NCBI GenBank assembly: GCA_021396245.1
Contig: WNYE01000044.1
Span: 124,001-188,000, forward strand
DNA: 64,000 nt
Source: Sporothrix humicola
Taxonomy: Eukaryota > Ascomycota > Sordariomycetes > Ophiostomatales > Ophiostomataceae
Direction of reading: 5' to 3'
Part shown: in pieces, positions 46,054 to 57,916 of the stretch
Layout of the letters: each line of letters starts with the position of its first letter
How positions within the stretch are numbered: the first letter of the stretch is position 1
Notes under the pieces: model-generated
Database searches by the model: none
What the model saw: only the letters and a program-made list of their open reading frames with translations
Told to the model about the DNA's origin: nothing
Made by a program: the position numbers and the translations under genes

Positions 46054-49000
46054 GGCGTCGTAACTGTCGTTTCAAAGTCACTGGTACTCGGCGACCAGGG
46101 AAGGAGGCCTGTAAAAGAAAAGGATAACGGGACACAGGCGTTTCCAGTGGGGCGGCCGTCGAGTCCGTCAAAGAAAAACGGAGGACAGAAGGAGGAAAAA
46201 GGGCGCGGGCGCGAGACTAGCTCTCTTTCGAGTATGGTCGTGGTCGAGGATAGTCGAATGTGGCCCAGGGTTTGGTGCCAGTGAGTGGGTGGCGCTTATT
46301 GTTGGCAGGCCTGCCGGGGCGGCCTAAGGCGGTAGGCAAGAACGCAGGAACAATGGGGGCGTGGGATTAGGGAGAGACACGAGGATGTGCAGTGATGCAG
46401 CTATATTAGTGTAAATGCGTGTTTGTCGTGTGCGTAAACGACTGCAAAATGGGCAAAAATAAACACAGACGGTGACTAAGGATAGAAAGTGAGGCCCATC
46501 GATCGTCGAAATATAGGGTAAGGATGATTAGAGGGTGCGATGTGGGATGGAGAGATAATTATGGGATAATCAATATTGAACAAAATATTGCATGATGTGT
46601 TGTGGAGGAAGATAGAAAAGTGGGAGAGAAAAAGAGAGAGGAGAGAGGGAGAGAAAGGAGAAGAAGAGGATGGAGGAGAAGAGAGAAAAGAAGCAGAAGG
46701 AAGACGGGGAATTTGGGCAAGAAGTAGGAAAACAACAACAATGCAAGAGGCAGGAGCGATGTTGAGCCGGGACGGAAGGCGCGCGTGATGCTATGGTCCG
46801 GGAGGCTGTTAAAACGGAAGGAGCGATCGAGGGTCTAGGTTGCTGTGTTGTTCGGAGGAAGGCAGTGGGCGCGGGCGAAAGCGGTGAAGTTATTGTGGCG
46901 AGGAAGGAACGACTGCCGATGCTGTCGGGGCACGCCTAGGCGGTCGTCGCAAAAAAGTGTAAATTAAGGTGTAGTAGTTCGAGGTGAACAAAAACAACAA
47001 ATTGCGCTTCGGTTTTGTCGTTCCACTTGTGCTCGCGGTCGATGCAGCAATATCGATCGTGGAGATGGGTCTATCTCTGCATGTAAGCCGTGCAAGTAAG
47101 CTTCTGCAGCAGGTGGGTATGCAGAGCTGCGGGACGGCGGAGCAGCTGTTGTACACAACGAAATCAAGACGAAGGACGGAAAGCCCGAGGAAAAAAGAGA
47201 GTTGGAACGTTTCGAAGACAGCAGAAAAGTTGATAAACAAAAAGCTGAGGATTCGAGTCCGAGAAGAGATGAGAAAGGAGAGATCGAGAAGTGGGATAAA
47301 AAATAGATCGAAGAGTGAGAACGAGAACGGGTGGCAGAGCTGGCAGAAAAATAAAACCGAAAGACAAACAGTCCGCCTTTTCTTCGGTCTCCTTATTCCT
47401 CCTGTTATATTCCTCTTCCCTTTTCTTCGTGCGAAACGCGGGAGTTGCGTCTTGGGTTTTCTGGATGTTTAAGACTGGCGCAAACCGTTGTGACGCGGGG
47501 ATCCTGGCGGCATGACGATGAAAAATCTCCCCCAGGTGGCTTAGGAAAGAAAAGAAAGAAGAGCGATGAGCAAGCAATGGCGAGTTGTTAGTGGTAAGCG
47601 CAAGCGCGGGGTTGGACTGTACGCGTGGTCGAAAAGACACGCTGTTGCAAAACGGCGTCGAATATTCTCATTAGAGGCCTGTTGAAAAGACGATGCCAAA
47701 GCAAAAGTCGGGAAGTCTGGGATCCAAGTGGCGGGAAGAGAGGTGTAAGACGAGAAGGAGAATAAAAAGAAGAACAAAAGACGGCCGGGTAAGATATGTG
47801 TACGAAAACGGCAGGGAGAAAAGAAAATGAGGCAGGCAAGGCACGGCAGGAAGGTTGTCCTGGGGGTAGCAGAAGAAAATAAGAATCGACGAAAAGGGAA
47901 AATACGAAAAAGAACATGAGAAAATAACAAGGAAGGGATTCCGGGGAGGCGGTTGACAAGGCGCTGGACTACCTGGGGCCGGTTTGTTTTATTTCCTGCT
48001 TCCTCTGACGTCGAGTCTATGATCTTGTAACTACTCATACGTTGTAATGTTCTTCTGCACCAAGTCTGTCATTTTCCCCTTTTGTCATGACTACCGTGCC
48101 CGATTCCTACTTTTCAACGACGGTGGCTGTTTCGTCAACAGCTTCATGTTGGGGGGTCTCCTGGGTTCTCGGTTGTCGGATTTCGACTACCAACTGGGAT
48201 AATGACTAATGACAGGGCCCCGAGATCTGTCAAAGAAGGCTTGGCGGCAAAAGAGAAAACGAAGGAGTAATTACGACATTAAAAGACCAGGGACAAGGTG
48301 GGACGGGCACGCGAGATATTCACGGTGAATAAAAAAGAACAGAGTCCAGGCCAATGCCAGAGCAATAAATTACGCAGCAAAAACTGCGTGGGAAGGATGC
48401 TACGAGAAAGAAAACGACACTAGGAAAGTGTGATGTGCAGCGAGAGCGGATAGCATCTTGTATAGCTCGTCTTATAACAACAAACACAGAAACTAAGAGC
48501 AGTGGGCGGTGGAGGGTTGACGAGAAGGGAAAGCAGACGGAAAGAACGAGGCATATTACGGTGACAGTGTCGGGTGGCAGAAAATAAGAAAAAATGGCAG
48601 AGAACAGAAATAGTCCGCTTTCGAGGAAGCTATGACACGCCGAATCCACCGAATCAGAGTCGAGACAAAAGAGAACAGACAAAATAAAAAGACAGAGAAA
48701 GGAAATGCGGCTCGTGGTTGCATGGTCGGCTACATGGAGACATCCCAAAGTCGTGTATTTTCGGTCTTCGTCTTCCTTTTTCCTTCCTTCCTTTCTTGAG
48801 TTCTTGACTTTTCCTAATTCTTTTTTTCTTCTTATTTTCTTTTGCCCTGGGCCACAGCCCAAGAGTCGAGCTACGAGCAAACGGGGCCACGGAAGACGGA
48901 GTGGATGTTGATGGAACAGCCTCTTGGAGTCTTTTAGAGCCTTGGAGTGGTCTTGCATGTGGATATTCGACGGATGTGGAAGTAGAACGACAGGGGTGGT

Positions 49001-52000
49001 GCGGCTACGAATACGTGGGAGCGACATAACTCGTAATGCACAACGTATTGAGAATGGCGATGCACTGAGAATGCCTCTTGAAAGCGAAGCAGCGAAGAGA
49101 CGAGGCGGCAAAAAGAACAAGAGACGAAAGGTAAAGAAAAAGGCAAAGAGGAAAAAACGACGTTGCGAGCGGCATACGAGTATTAGTCTGTGAGTGTGCT
49201 ATTTAGTGCCCTTCGCAGTTTCCATTTCTGTCCCCATTTCTATGTCCCTGAAGGCAGTGCCGGAGTTACGCCACCAGGGAAGGCGCTACGAACAGCCGAC
49301 TGCCTGGTATAAAATGGGACCGGCAGTGAAGGAAAGAGAGCTCGCGAGGGTAGCAGGAAGTGAGACAAGTGAACAAAGAAGGAAAGAGGTAAAAGAGACT
49401 CCGATGCAGGGGAAACTACGACCACGAGTCAGAGCCAACTTTTACGCTTTTCAACGGGGAAAAGAGGATGGGAACCAAATCCCAAGAAACCCGACCAGAG
49501 ACAAGGTGCTGAGGTTGCTCACGAAAGAAGTCAAGAGATGGTGTGAAGCACTGAAAGGGAGGGCCAGAGAGCATGTGTAAAAAGGCCAAAAAGAAGTCGA
49601 GTCTGAGAGACTGCAGAAGAAAGAGAGACAGACAAGCAACACAAATTGACAGAAAAGGGCAAAGAGCGTTTCTCCGACTAACACGACAGACACCGCTAAC
49701 ATAGACAGCTTACCAGGGCATTGCCTTGCTGTTTCTGGTCGTCTCGTTTCCTGGTCGTCATGGCTGTGCGGAAGAATACCCAGTCAGTCGTAATGTGAGG
49801 GCGGTCGGTGGGATGGTGGCACCTGCCTCGCTGGGATCTTGGGTCTTGCCCTGGCGGCAAGGTGAAATTGGCCCATCATAGTGGGCTGGCTTTTAGAAGG
49901 CGCCCTCAACTTTACAGGGGACTTCGGCTACTCTTGCTTTGGCGGGAGTGGAACCGAGGCTGCAGCGAGAGGCTGGCTGTTGGCTGGCAGAGCCGGGAAC
50001 TGCGCGGCAAGCTGCATGAGAGCAATAAAGAAACAAAGGCGGTGTCGTTGAGTTCATTGGCTCTCCTTCCGTTTTATCTTAAAGTTTTGTGCTTTTCTGA
50101 AAGACACGAGAAGGAGCCAAAAGGGTGGCTGTATTTGGCAGGAGGACAGGCTCGACAGGGCAGGCACGATGGACCAGACTCTGAAGGAATGTGCTGTGGG
50201 CAAGGTATTACACACGCCCAATCACACCAAGTCAGGCTCGTTGCAGTTCGTTTCATGAGAAGAGGAAGCCAATATGAGTGAGGGACCATGAGAAAAATAA
50301 AGGAGGCGCGACGATCTCCGTCCGTGTAGCCTTTTTTGAGTCTTTATTTCTTGTTGGTGCTGCGACGTAACTTTCAAGGACAGCCTCGTGTCGGTGACTT
50401 TCCGTTCTCTTGAAATTTTGTTTTTACATCGCAACACCCTTGTCGCCCAGCCTATGACGCCAGGTCCAAAAAGGATAGACATCGACTCGCATTACAATTT
50501 TACACCCCCAATACCTTCAAAAGGGGAGGTGGTAAGCCCTCCGAACCGCAGCGTCCGGAGACGGAGCCCAGGGGTCGCGAGGCCGGAGGGTGCATGGAAG
50601 GAGCGATGCATCGATGGGAACGGAGGTAAAATAGGGGGAAAGAACTAAACCGGCAAGAAAAGAAAGAGAAGAGCACAATGAAAGTTGACAAAACACGTCG
50701 ACCAATGCACGCTGACGACACGGCCGTGTGCTTGACGTCGCGATCGGCTGTGTGTTTAAGTTGTCTACTGTGTAAAGTGCACACGCAAAGTGCACTGCGC
50801 GATATTCCCCTCTTGGCAGACAGCCATGCCAACGATGCCATGCCAGGAGAGGACAGGCTCTTTCGACCGTGCGTTTTACAAGGGTTTATGGAGGTGCATT
50901 CTCTTCACTTTCTTTCTCATTTTTGTTTCATTAATTTTCGTTTTTCGTCTTTCATCGTGCCTGTAGCCTTGCCGGCCGCCCGCTTACGCGAAATGGTGTG
51001 GACGAAATTGCAAAAGTCAAGATGTTGGGAGAAATAAATTGAGTGAATGAATACGTGGGAAAACATGAACCGAGCGTTGATGGGAGGTCGATGAGACGAA
51101 TGGGGCAAGGAGGCTGAAGGTGTGAACACCACTCCAAAGAGTCATCCGGCAGGATGCATTGCAGCCTGTTCGAGTTCGACTCATCACCTCCTCATAATCA
51201 GAAGAAAATAATAAGAAAATCATACCCATTGACATCCTTCGAGTTCCAGACAGGTACCATGACGAACAGAGAACACTCTCAAACTCTGTATATCCTGCAT
51301 AGCGCTGAATATGGACGCCGTACGGGGTAAGAAACGGAGTTGTATTCGTGGTCCCCAAGATTCACAAGTCAAATGGCGAAAACATATTATTATTGCAGTG
51401 TGAGTATAGACACCGGTAAATCAGTGGCGCTTAGTGGGGTTACAGGACCATGTGAGCTATGCTCGCTATGGTCTCACAATCGCAACATTTAAACAAACTT
51501 GGGGCAGCATACAGTCCGTGTCTTTTGTCGCCACTGCATGGCTTTTTCTACGATGGAGCTATACACGAAAATACGTCTTGGCGATGGCTCGCCGCTTTCC
51601 GTCATGGCCAGGTCTGCATAAAGGCTGCAACGGCTCAGCATCGAAAGAAGGCTCGGCAGGCAGGGACGACGGTAAGGAAAAGCGCAAAGCGGCTGGCCTC
51701 GAACTCGAAATGGCTGTGAGGTGACTGAAATAAGCTGTAAAAGACGGCTGGGGGGCGGGCAAGGTGGACGGGCGAGTTGGGCGTGGGGGAACAAACAACA
51801 GACAAGAGACATTTGCATGTCGATGAGACGAAGCGAGTCGAGGCGAGGAGGCGAGAACAAGGCTGTCAAGAGATCAAAGGAGAAAAGAGGACGAGACGAA
51901 ACGGACTCGACATAGTTCCGGATGTGAAGAGTGAGGTTGTTGACAGCTTGAGTCCCTCCCAATCCACTCCCTGGTGCCCGCGCATCCGCAGTGGCGAAAA

Positions 52001-52993
52001 AAGAAGACGGAGACGTCAGTGACAGACAGGGGCAGACAAGAAAGGCAAAATGCACCTCACGCCACTTTCCTGCCGAGCCTGCCACATGGGAAAGCCAGAG
52101 CACGCCGACGCCGTCGCATCTCATGCAGTTTCGAGATTCTGTTTTTGTCCTTTTCAATGTCCATCATCTCCATCGTTTGCGTCGTCGGTCGTCATGGATA
52201 GATAACCAGGATTTGCAGACTGATGCTTCCTCTGTTTTCTCGATCTTTCGATCACTCGATCTCTTGATCTTGGAGTTCGCTTAAGCTGCTCGTTCATCTT
52301 GGATATTGGGCCGTCGATCTGCAGTTCCATCGGACGCTACAAGCAACTAATCTCCAATTTGCCCTTTTTGTCCATTTTGCGAGCCTGTCGCAACCCGTCA
52401 AAGCCATCATCGAACAGACCTCCCTTTCTGAGTTTTGGGAGGTTCTATTTCATGTTGGCGCCGGATATCGCTTCGTCAGTGCCTATGTGGTGTCCTTCAT
52501 CGCGTAAGACCTGGGAATAGTTGCTGATTGTCCTTGACTTCGTGGTCGGTAGAGGGTGCTCTCCGTAATCTTTGACATCTTCTTTGTCTTATCTTGTTTT
52601 CCACTGGGAAAATTTAATATAGAAAGAGGAAAAACCATTGCCATATCTTGCAGCCTTACTTGTCGTTCAATATCCTTGATATGGCAAACGAACACCCCTC
52701 CATCAATAGACGATCTAGATATGCCAGCCATAATTTGATATGAACTGCTCTTATATGTGTTTCTGCTGTTGTAACTATTTCTGTGCCTATTTCTGTTGCA
52801 ATACGCCCAAAGCCGCCGGTTTATATCAAGCATTTCAAGAGATAAGCGTCACAGTCGGCTCCTATCATTTAGTCTTTGATAGAACAACCAGATACCCACT
52901 TGGGATATCTCAAAACTCAGCAATCCATAGATACGTAACCGTGCCCCATCCTCACTCCGGGGCAGTGAGTAAGATATGGAGGACATGATGAGA

Positions 52994-53009
52994 TACGGAG
53001 TACTCCGTA
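52994..53009. repeat. Perfect 16-bp palindrome TACGGAGTACTCCGTA
   Basis: Two head-to-head copies of the TACGGAGTA motif sharing their centre. It lies in the gene-poor stretch, 3.4 kb left of the Rcf2-like start. Other copies in this window are listed under findings. Confidence 0.9.
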
Positions 53010-54377
53010 ATTGTTAAAGGGGCAAACGAACACATTATCTAGAGAAACTGGAGCATAGAGAACGAACCCCAGACCCACGATCCGATGCAACTTGGCTTTG
53101 CCCCTCACGTCGTGACTGTTACTCCATATGAATCGAGTGTAGGCATATGAGTTGGGTAACGGATATAAGATGATACACGTCACTTCATCTTCACACACTC
53201 AGGTAAATAAATAAAATTATGACAACCGCCGCACGCGGCTACACAATCTGTTTTTTATTCACATGAGCCTCATTTACAGTGCTTTCCTCATCTCGTCTCG
53301 CGGTCCTTTCTTTACTCACCCATGGTACGGAGTCCAGCTACGGCAGACGGTGCTAACAGAGTAAACAGATCCGTGCACAGAACGAACTCCTACAGCTGCA
53401 CGGAAAAAGGAAAAAAACAGAGCACTTAAAAGAAAAAGAAAGAAAAAAAGCGAAGGAGACGAGAAAGGAATTGCAGACGCGTCGCTGGACGGCTAACGAT
53501 CTCATCACACGCAGCATGCATCTCATGAAATGCAATGCTGTCACAGAAAGTACTCGCAGCAAAGCACAAAGCACAATGCAAGGCATCTGAAAATACCCCC
53601 TGACCGTGTTTGTGGTCTGTGTGTCTTACACCAAAACAAGCATTACCCCCACTATGCATATTGAGTCCCCACGATGCATGTGGGAGAGTCGTTCACCGCC
53701 TTCGCGGGACAGAAAGAAAAGGAAGGTTATGAAGTAGGCAACATGGAAACATGAAGACATGAGGCATGCCGTTTAGAGACAAAAATACGCCGAAAAGTTT
53801 TATTTGCTGCACACAATATCTTTATTTTTTCTTGTCCCACACCCACCTAACAAAGGCCTTGCATGAGGAAGGATAGGCAAGAGGAAAAATGATGTAATCT
53901 TATGAAAATGGTGACGATCTGAGATCAAAAGCAATAGGATCAAAAACGGAGCGTTCAACCCAGTACATCATTACGTTTGCACTAGTTATCTTCTCTTCAT
54001 TCATCTAGACATTCCAGCAGTTGGCGCCTTTTTGTTCGTATGAAGCACTTCTAGGAACAAAATTCCATTCTTGTACGAAGTAAACATGGCATCTCCCACG
54101 GGCTGGGACAACATCCAAACAACCGCCGACGAACATCGGAGACGTGGATATGATGTGGATGCACATTTGAAGAGACAAGGATGGACGGGACCAAAAACCA
54201 CGCACGACCCATTACCCGATTTGACGGTGCTGCGACCCTGAATTTTTTCTCGAACGAACTAAACTCAGGCACCATTTCCGGCGGCAGAACGGCTCCTCTA
54301 AACTTTTTTTTACCATTACCGCCATAATTTGTGGTGATGTTTGTTTCTCACCAATCTGATTTCAATGAAGGCCAATA

Positions 54378-54387
54378 TACTCCGTAC
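54378..54387. repeat. TACTCCGTAC motif copy
   Basis: Exact complement copy of the recurrent motif, in the gene-poor stretch left of the Rcf2-like gene. A partial copy (TACGGAGT) lies at 53326-53333. Confidence 0.85.
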
Positions 54388-56413
54388 TGTTTTGAATATA
54401 AGCACGGTCTATAACCTTTCACCAGACAACTGTCCATCGTAAAAACAAACAAACTCTCATAAGATTATCAAGATAATGCCGTGTGCCTGAAATGCGATTC
54501 TTGACATCGTTCCTTCTCTCCAATTTTTTTTAATTTGCCTTCCGTCCTCGCACCTTTCCTGCGTCTTGTTCTCTTTCCTAGCTTGGCAGGGGTTGTTCGA
54601 ACTGTTAGTGCCAACCGCGGTATTGGCCTGCAGGCGACGAACACGATCTTGGGATCGTCTCTTTAGGGGTGCTCTGATTGGCCAGAACAGTTTGGGCGAT
54701 ATTTCAGCCTGAGGTAACAACCTTTTGTACGAGGCCCTGCTTTCCTTATTCAGCAGACGCCGAAGTCCCGAGTTTCCAGCGCCGGCTTTGTCCCTTCTTC
54801 AGTTTGAGAGCAATGCGGCCAAATTACAGCAGGCTCTTGCCTGGTCCTTTTCTTCTCCGAGAAATGACCGCTATTGCAGCAAAAGTTATTTCCAATATGC
54901 GTGTAGAATCATCACGGAATCAAACCATTAATTACTAAGTATCTTGTAAACTTTTCTGTTGCGGTCAACTGCCTGCTGACAAAATTGATCGCATCGACTC
55001 ACATATCGTCGCAGTGATGAGGTAAGGCGTTTGCTTCAATACGACCAAACGGCGACGAAAAAAAGCAGGCTGCGTTCTGCTTCATATAATAGCCGCCCAG
55101 TCGCGCTTTTGCGAAACATGCGCTTGAGCTTACGGGATTCATATGCAGCAAATCCCTACTGTTGTGCACAGTACAAGAAAAACGAGGATAATGAGGATAA
55201 ACAGGCTTCATAGTGGCGCCACTGCTACCTGCCACCTGCCTGCAGCTTCCTGTTATGCCCCGTAAAAATGAACTGGTTCCAGCATGAACTATGGGTGAAC
55301 CCGGAACGCTCCTTCTGTGGCAGTAATACGCGGGGCTGTGGCGGACGAAAATCGGGGTTTGAAACGGCCTCTGCTCCTGCCTTGCTAAGCAATTTTGCTC
55401 CAATCTGCCACCAAAAATTGTTCGAGGAACCGCCTGATTATCTGACTTTCGCGGAAAGAGCACGCGCGCATCTGCCACGCGAGCACACACCAACGGAAGA
55501 AAGCGCCACGGAGAACGGAGACGCTCTTTCTAGAATACGATTTTTTTTTCGTGTTCTTTTTCTGGCGGGTGACAGCTGTTTGTAAATCCCGTACGATGCA
55601 GTTTGACGTCAGTTGTCAGGGTTTTTTTTTCAGGTACGGGCACGGCAAAGTAAAGCAGAAAAGTATTTTCGTGTGCCCCTCGCATGTCGTATGTCAAAGA
55701 TCACATCGTCGAGATATAAAGGTTCCCCATGCTCTGCTCGGCCGGATTTCTTTGCCACTTCCGCTCCGTCCATATATATCACCAAAAGCATACAACTTCA
55801 TTTTCCAATTGCATCTATTGCATCACAGACTTATTCTTGTATCTTGTACATCATAACCCGACACCATAACCAAACCAACTGCCTGATCACGGACCTACAA
55901 TAACAGCTCTCCGCCTGCAACACGACCCTGAGCTGAGCAATAAAAAACGTACGACATCCTTCCCGATCCAGCAGGACCGCTACTGCCCACATTTCCGCAC
56001 AAAAGCGCAAGAACCGTCCAGCAAGCTCTTTCTTCTTTCATCAAAAAATTGCACTGCAAAACCATTTGTTTTGGGTGTTTTAGTAGTCTAGGCCAGCGAT
56101 TACTCATCTGCGATCTGCACCAAAAGCCGCCAAAACCGAGCCAGAAGAGCCAAGCGCACCTGCCGAACAGCGGGAGAATACGTCAGTCGATTCTGCAAAG
56201 CCCGTAAAGCTTCCCGTTTTAGCCAGAGGGAGCTTTCTCACGCCCTTTTCTCTCGCCCCGCCAAAAACCTCGTTCCTCTCCCTTTCTGCAACACCCATCT
56301 TTCAACGACTCTTTTAAAAACATCGATTGATCCTGTTCCGTTGGAAGAAGATTCGCTCTGCCTAACCAATTCGTCTAATACACTTTCCCCGCACACACAA
56401 CACAACCACCATC

Positions 56414-57220
56414 ATGAAGGTCGTCACCAAGGAAGAGGAAAAGGCCCACTACGACGCCGTCCTGAGCGGTGGTGCCATCGGTGGTGCTATCGGCCTTGCG
56501 TTCGGTCTTGTCGGCGTGACCGCCGCTTCCCGCCGCTATGCCGGCTTCCGCAACCTTACCCTGCCCTTCCGCGCGTTCCTCGTCTCGTCGTCGACCACGT
56601 TCGGCGCCATCATCCTCGCTGAGCGCAACTCGATCAACTTTGCCCGCTCGCACGATCCCATGTTTGGCTACAAGGACGAGTCCCAGCGCACATTGAGCGA
56701 GATGCGCAGCAAAGAGACCGGCGGTGCCAAGGTGATGGAATGGGCGCGCCAGAACCGCTACTCGATCGTCGTCAGCAGTTGGGCGGCCTCTATGGGTATT
56801 GCCATGGCCCTTGTCGGCCGCAACAAGTACTTGACGACCACCCAGAAGATTGTGCAGGCGCGTGTGTACGCCCAGGGCCTGACGCTGGCGATCATCCTGG
56901 CGACGGCGGCGCTCGAGATGTCCGACGCCAAGAAGGGCAAGGGCCGGTGGGAGACCATTATGGTTGTTGATCCCACCGATCCCGAGCACAAGAGAATGAT
57001 TGAGAAGCGCATCCACAAGGAGGAGTACGAGGGCCAGGATCTCTGGATGGGTAAGTCTTTTCTACAGCCCTCTAAACTAAATACGTTTTTATACCCCTTA
57101 CTAACAACAACAGACATGGTTGCCTCTGAGGAGCGTCGGTTAGCCAAGGCCAAGGAGGAGAAGGAGGCCACTGCTTCTTCCAAGCAAGATAACAAAGTTG
57201 GTGCTCCCGCTAGCCATTGA
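56414..57220 (+). CDS. rcf2: Rcf2-like respiratory supercomplex factor
   Basis: Exons 56414-57050 and 57114-57220 around a 63-bp intron (GTAAGT, branch site TACTAAC at 57099-57105, ACAACAG); spliced product 247 residues. The N-terminus MKVVTKEEEKAHYDAV and the Gly-rich first helix (AVLSGGAIGGAIGLAFGLVGV) fit the fungal Rcf2 family. Further helices lie at about residues 52-70, 117-134 and 150-166; the middle part, around RNRYSIVVSSWAASMGIAMALVGRNKYLTTTQKIVQARVYAQG, is the HIG1-type hypoxia-response domain. Rcf2 sits in the mitochondrial inner membrane and helps join cytochrome c oxidase to complex III. The C-terminal 60 residues are charged. The intron has no stop and a length divisible by three, so an unspliced message would add 21 residues without a frameshift. 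Confidence 0.83.
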   Translation: MKVVTKEEEKAHYDAVLSGGAIGGAIGLAFGLVGVTAASRRYAGFRNLTLPFRAFLVSSSTTFGAIILAERNSINFARSHDPMFGYKDESQRTLSEMRSKETGGAKVMEWARQNRYSIVVSSWAASMGIAMALVGRNKYLTTTQKIVQARVYAQGLTLAIILATAALEMSDAKKGKGRWETIMVVDPTDPEHKRMIEKRIHKEEYEGQDLWMGKSFLQPSKLNTFLYPLLTTTDMVASEERRLAKAKEEKEATASSKQDNKVGAPASH

Positions 57221-57916
57221 TTTCCCCCGTCTTTTTGTCCCCGTCTTTATATCTCGCCAGGACCGGACGACACTGACTGGTCCATTTGTATTAACACATT
57301 GACGCAGTCCTAAGCGAACCTAACTAAGACTCGCTTCACGCCTTTCCCCCCTCTTCTTTTTATTTCTGCGTTGCTTTTTTACTGCATAGACATGGCGCTT
57401 TTCTTTTGTTGTTTGTTATTTCCATTTCCTATTTTCCTTGGCCGGTACACAGGGGAACGGCGTTTCGTATGTTTTAATTATCTATTCCGCTGGTTTGTAC
57501 GAAATGTACATCAGAGTATTGTGTTTGTCTAATAGTCGATTTTCTAACCCAAAATTGCATGGAACGAGCATACTATAGAAAGAATATGAAAGGAATATAA
57601 AGCCCACAAGATAAAGGATATATATGAAGTGAAGTAACCGTGACAGCATGCTCCGTGCCTATTTATGGTTTGCTATTTTAAGTTGAATTTTCCCCGCCGA
57701 AAAAAAGCGAAACAAATAAACAAATGCCCTTGGCCCGTCTTCTTTTTTGTATAAATGTCATAAACTCGTACTCTGTACATAAAAATCATCTGATACTAAA
57801 CGCGTCCCATGCAACGTGTAAATAATAACAGAATAAATGCAAGCCCGCACAAACAAACACCGGCGTATATAGAATGAAAGAGAGAAAGCAGCCCCAAAAT
57901 GTGAACACCGTTACTA
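57221..57916. other. Convergent intergenic, AT-rich
   Basis: About 700 bp between the Rcf2-like and kelch stops. T-rich then A-rich, as expected for two facing 3' UTRs. It contains TACTCTGTAC (57769-57778), one base off the recurrent motif. No gene is seen. Confidence 0.6.

Larger units (their letters stand above)
46054..56413. other. 10.4-kb gene-poor stretch upstream of the Sfp1-like gene
   Basis: Sfp1-like and Rcf2-like genes diverge from this stretch. From 46.1 to about 52.0 kb the plus strand is strongly purine-rich, so the Sfp1 coding strand is pyrimidine-rich over about 6 kb. That is the look of fungal promoters and long leaders, and explains the many stop-poor frames on the minus strand (for example 48320-49120). 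From 52.2 to 55.5 kb the sequence is mixed and partly AT-rich, with four copies of the TACGGAGTA-type motif (52994-53009, 53326, 54378). The last 500 bp before Rcf2 are pyrimidine-rich on the plus strand, and a TATAAA lies at 55715-55720. No coding gene, tRNA, rRNA or transposon is convincing. Confidence 0.5.

Noticed and set aside
48320..49120. A 266-codon minus-strand frame upstream of the Sfp1-like gene
   Set aside because: The coding strand here is pyrimidine-rich, which by itself removes most stop codons and yields Phe, Leu, Ser and Pro. No family pattern and no good start.
51170..51195. GTTCGACTC word considered as part of a tRNA
   Set aside because: No cloverleaf can be built around it on either strand.
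15918..56413. Transposon remains or repeat-induced point mutation in the deserts
   Set aside because: No reverse transcriptase, transposase or long terminal repeats in any frame, and no strongly AT-rich block with excess TA that would show heavy mutation.
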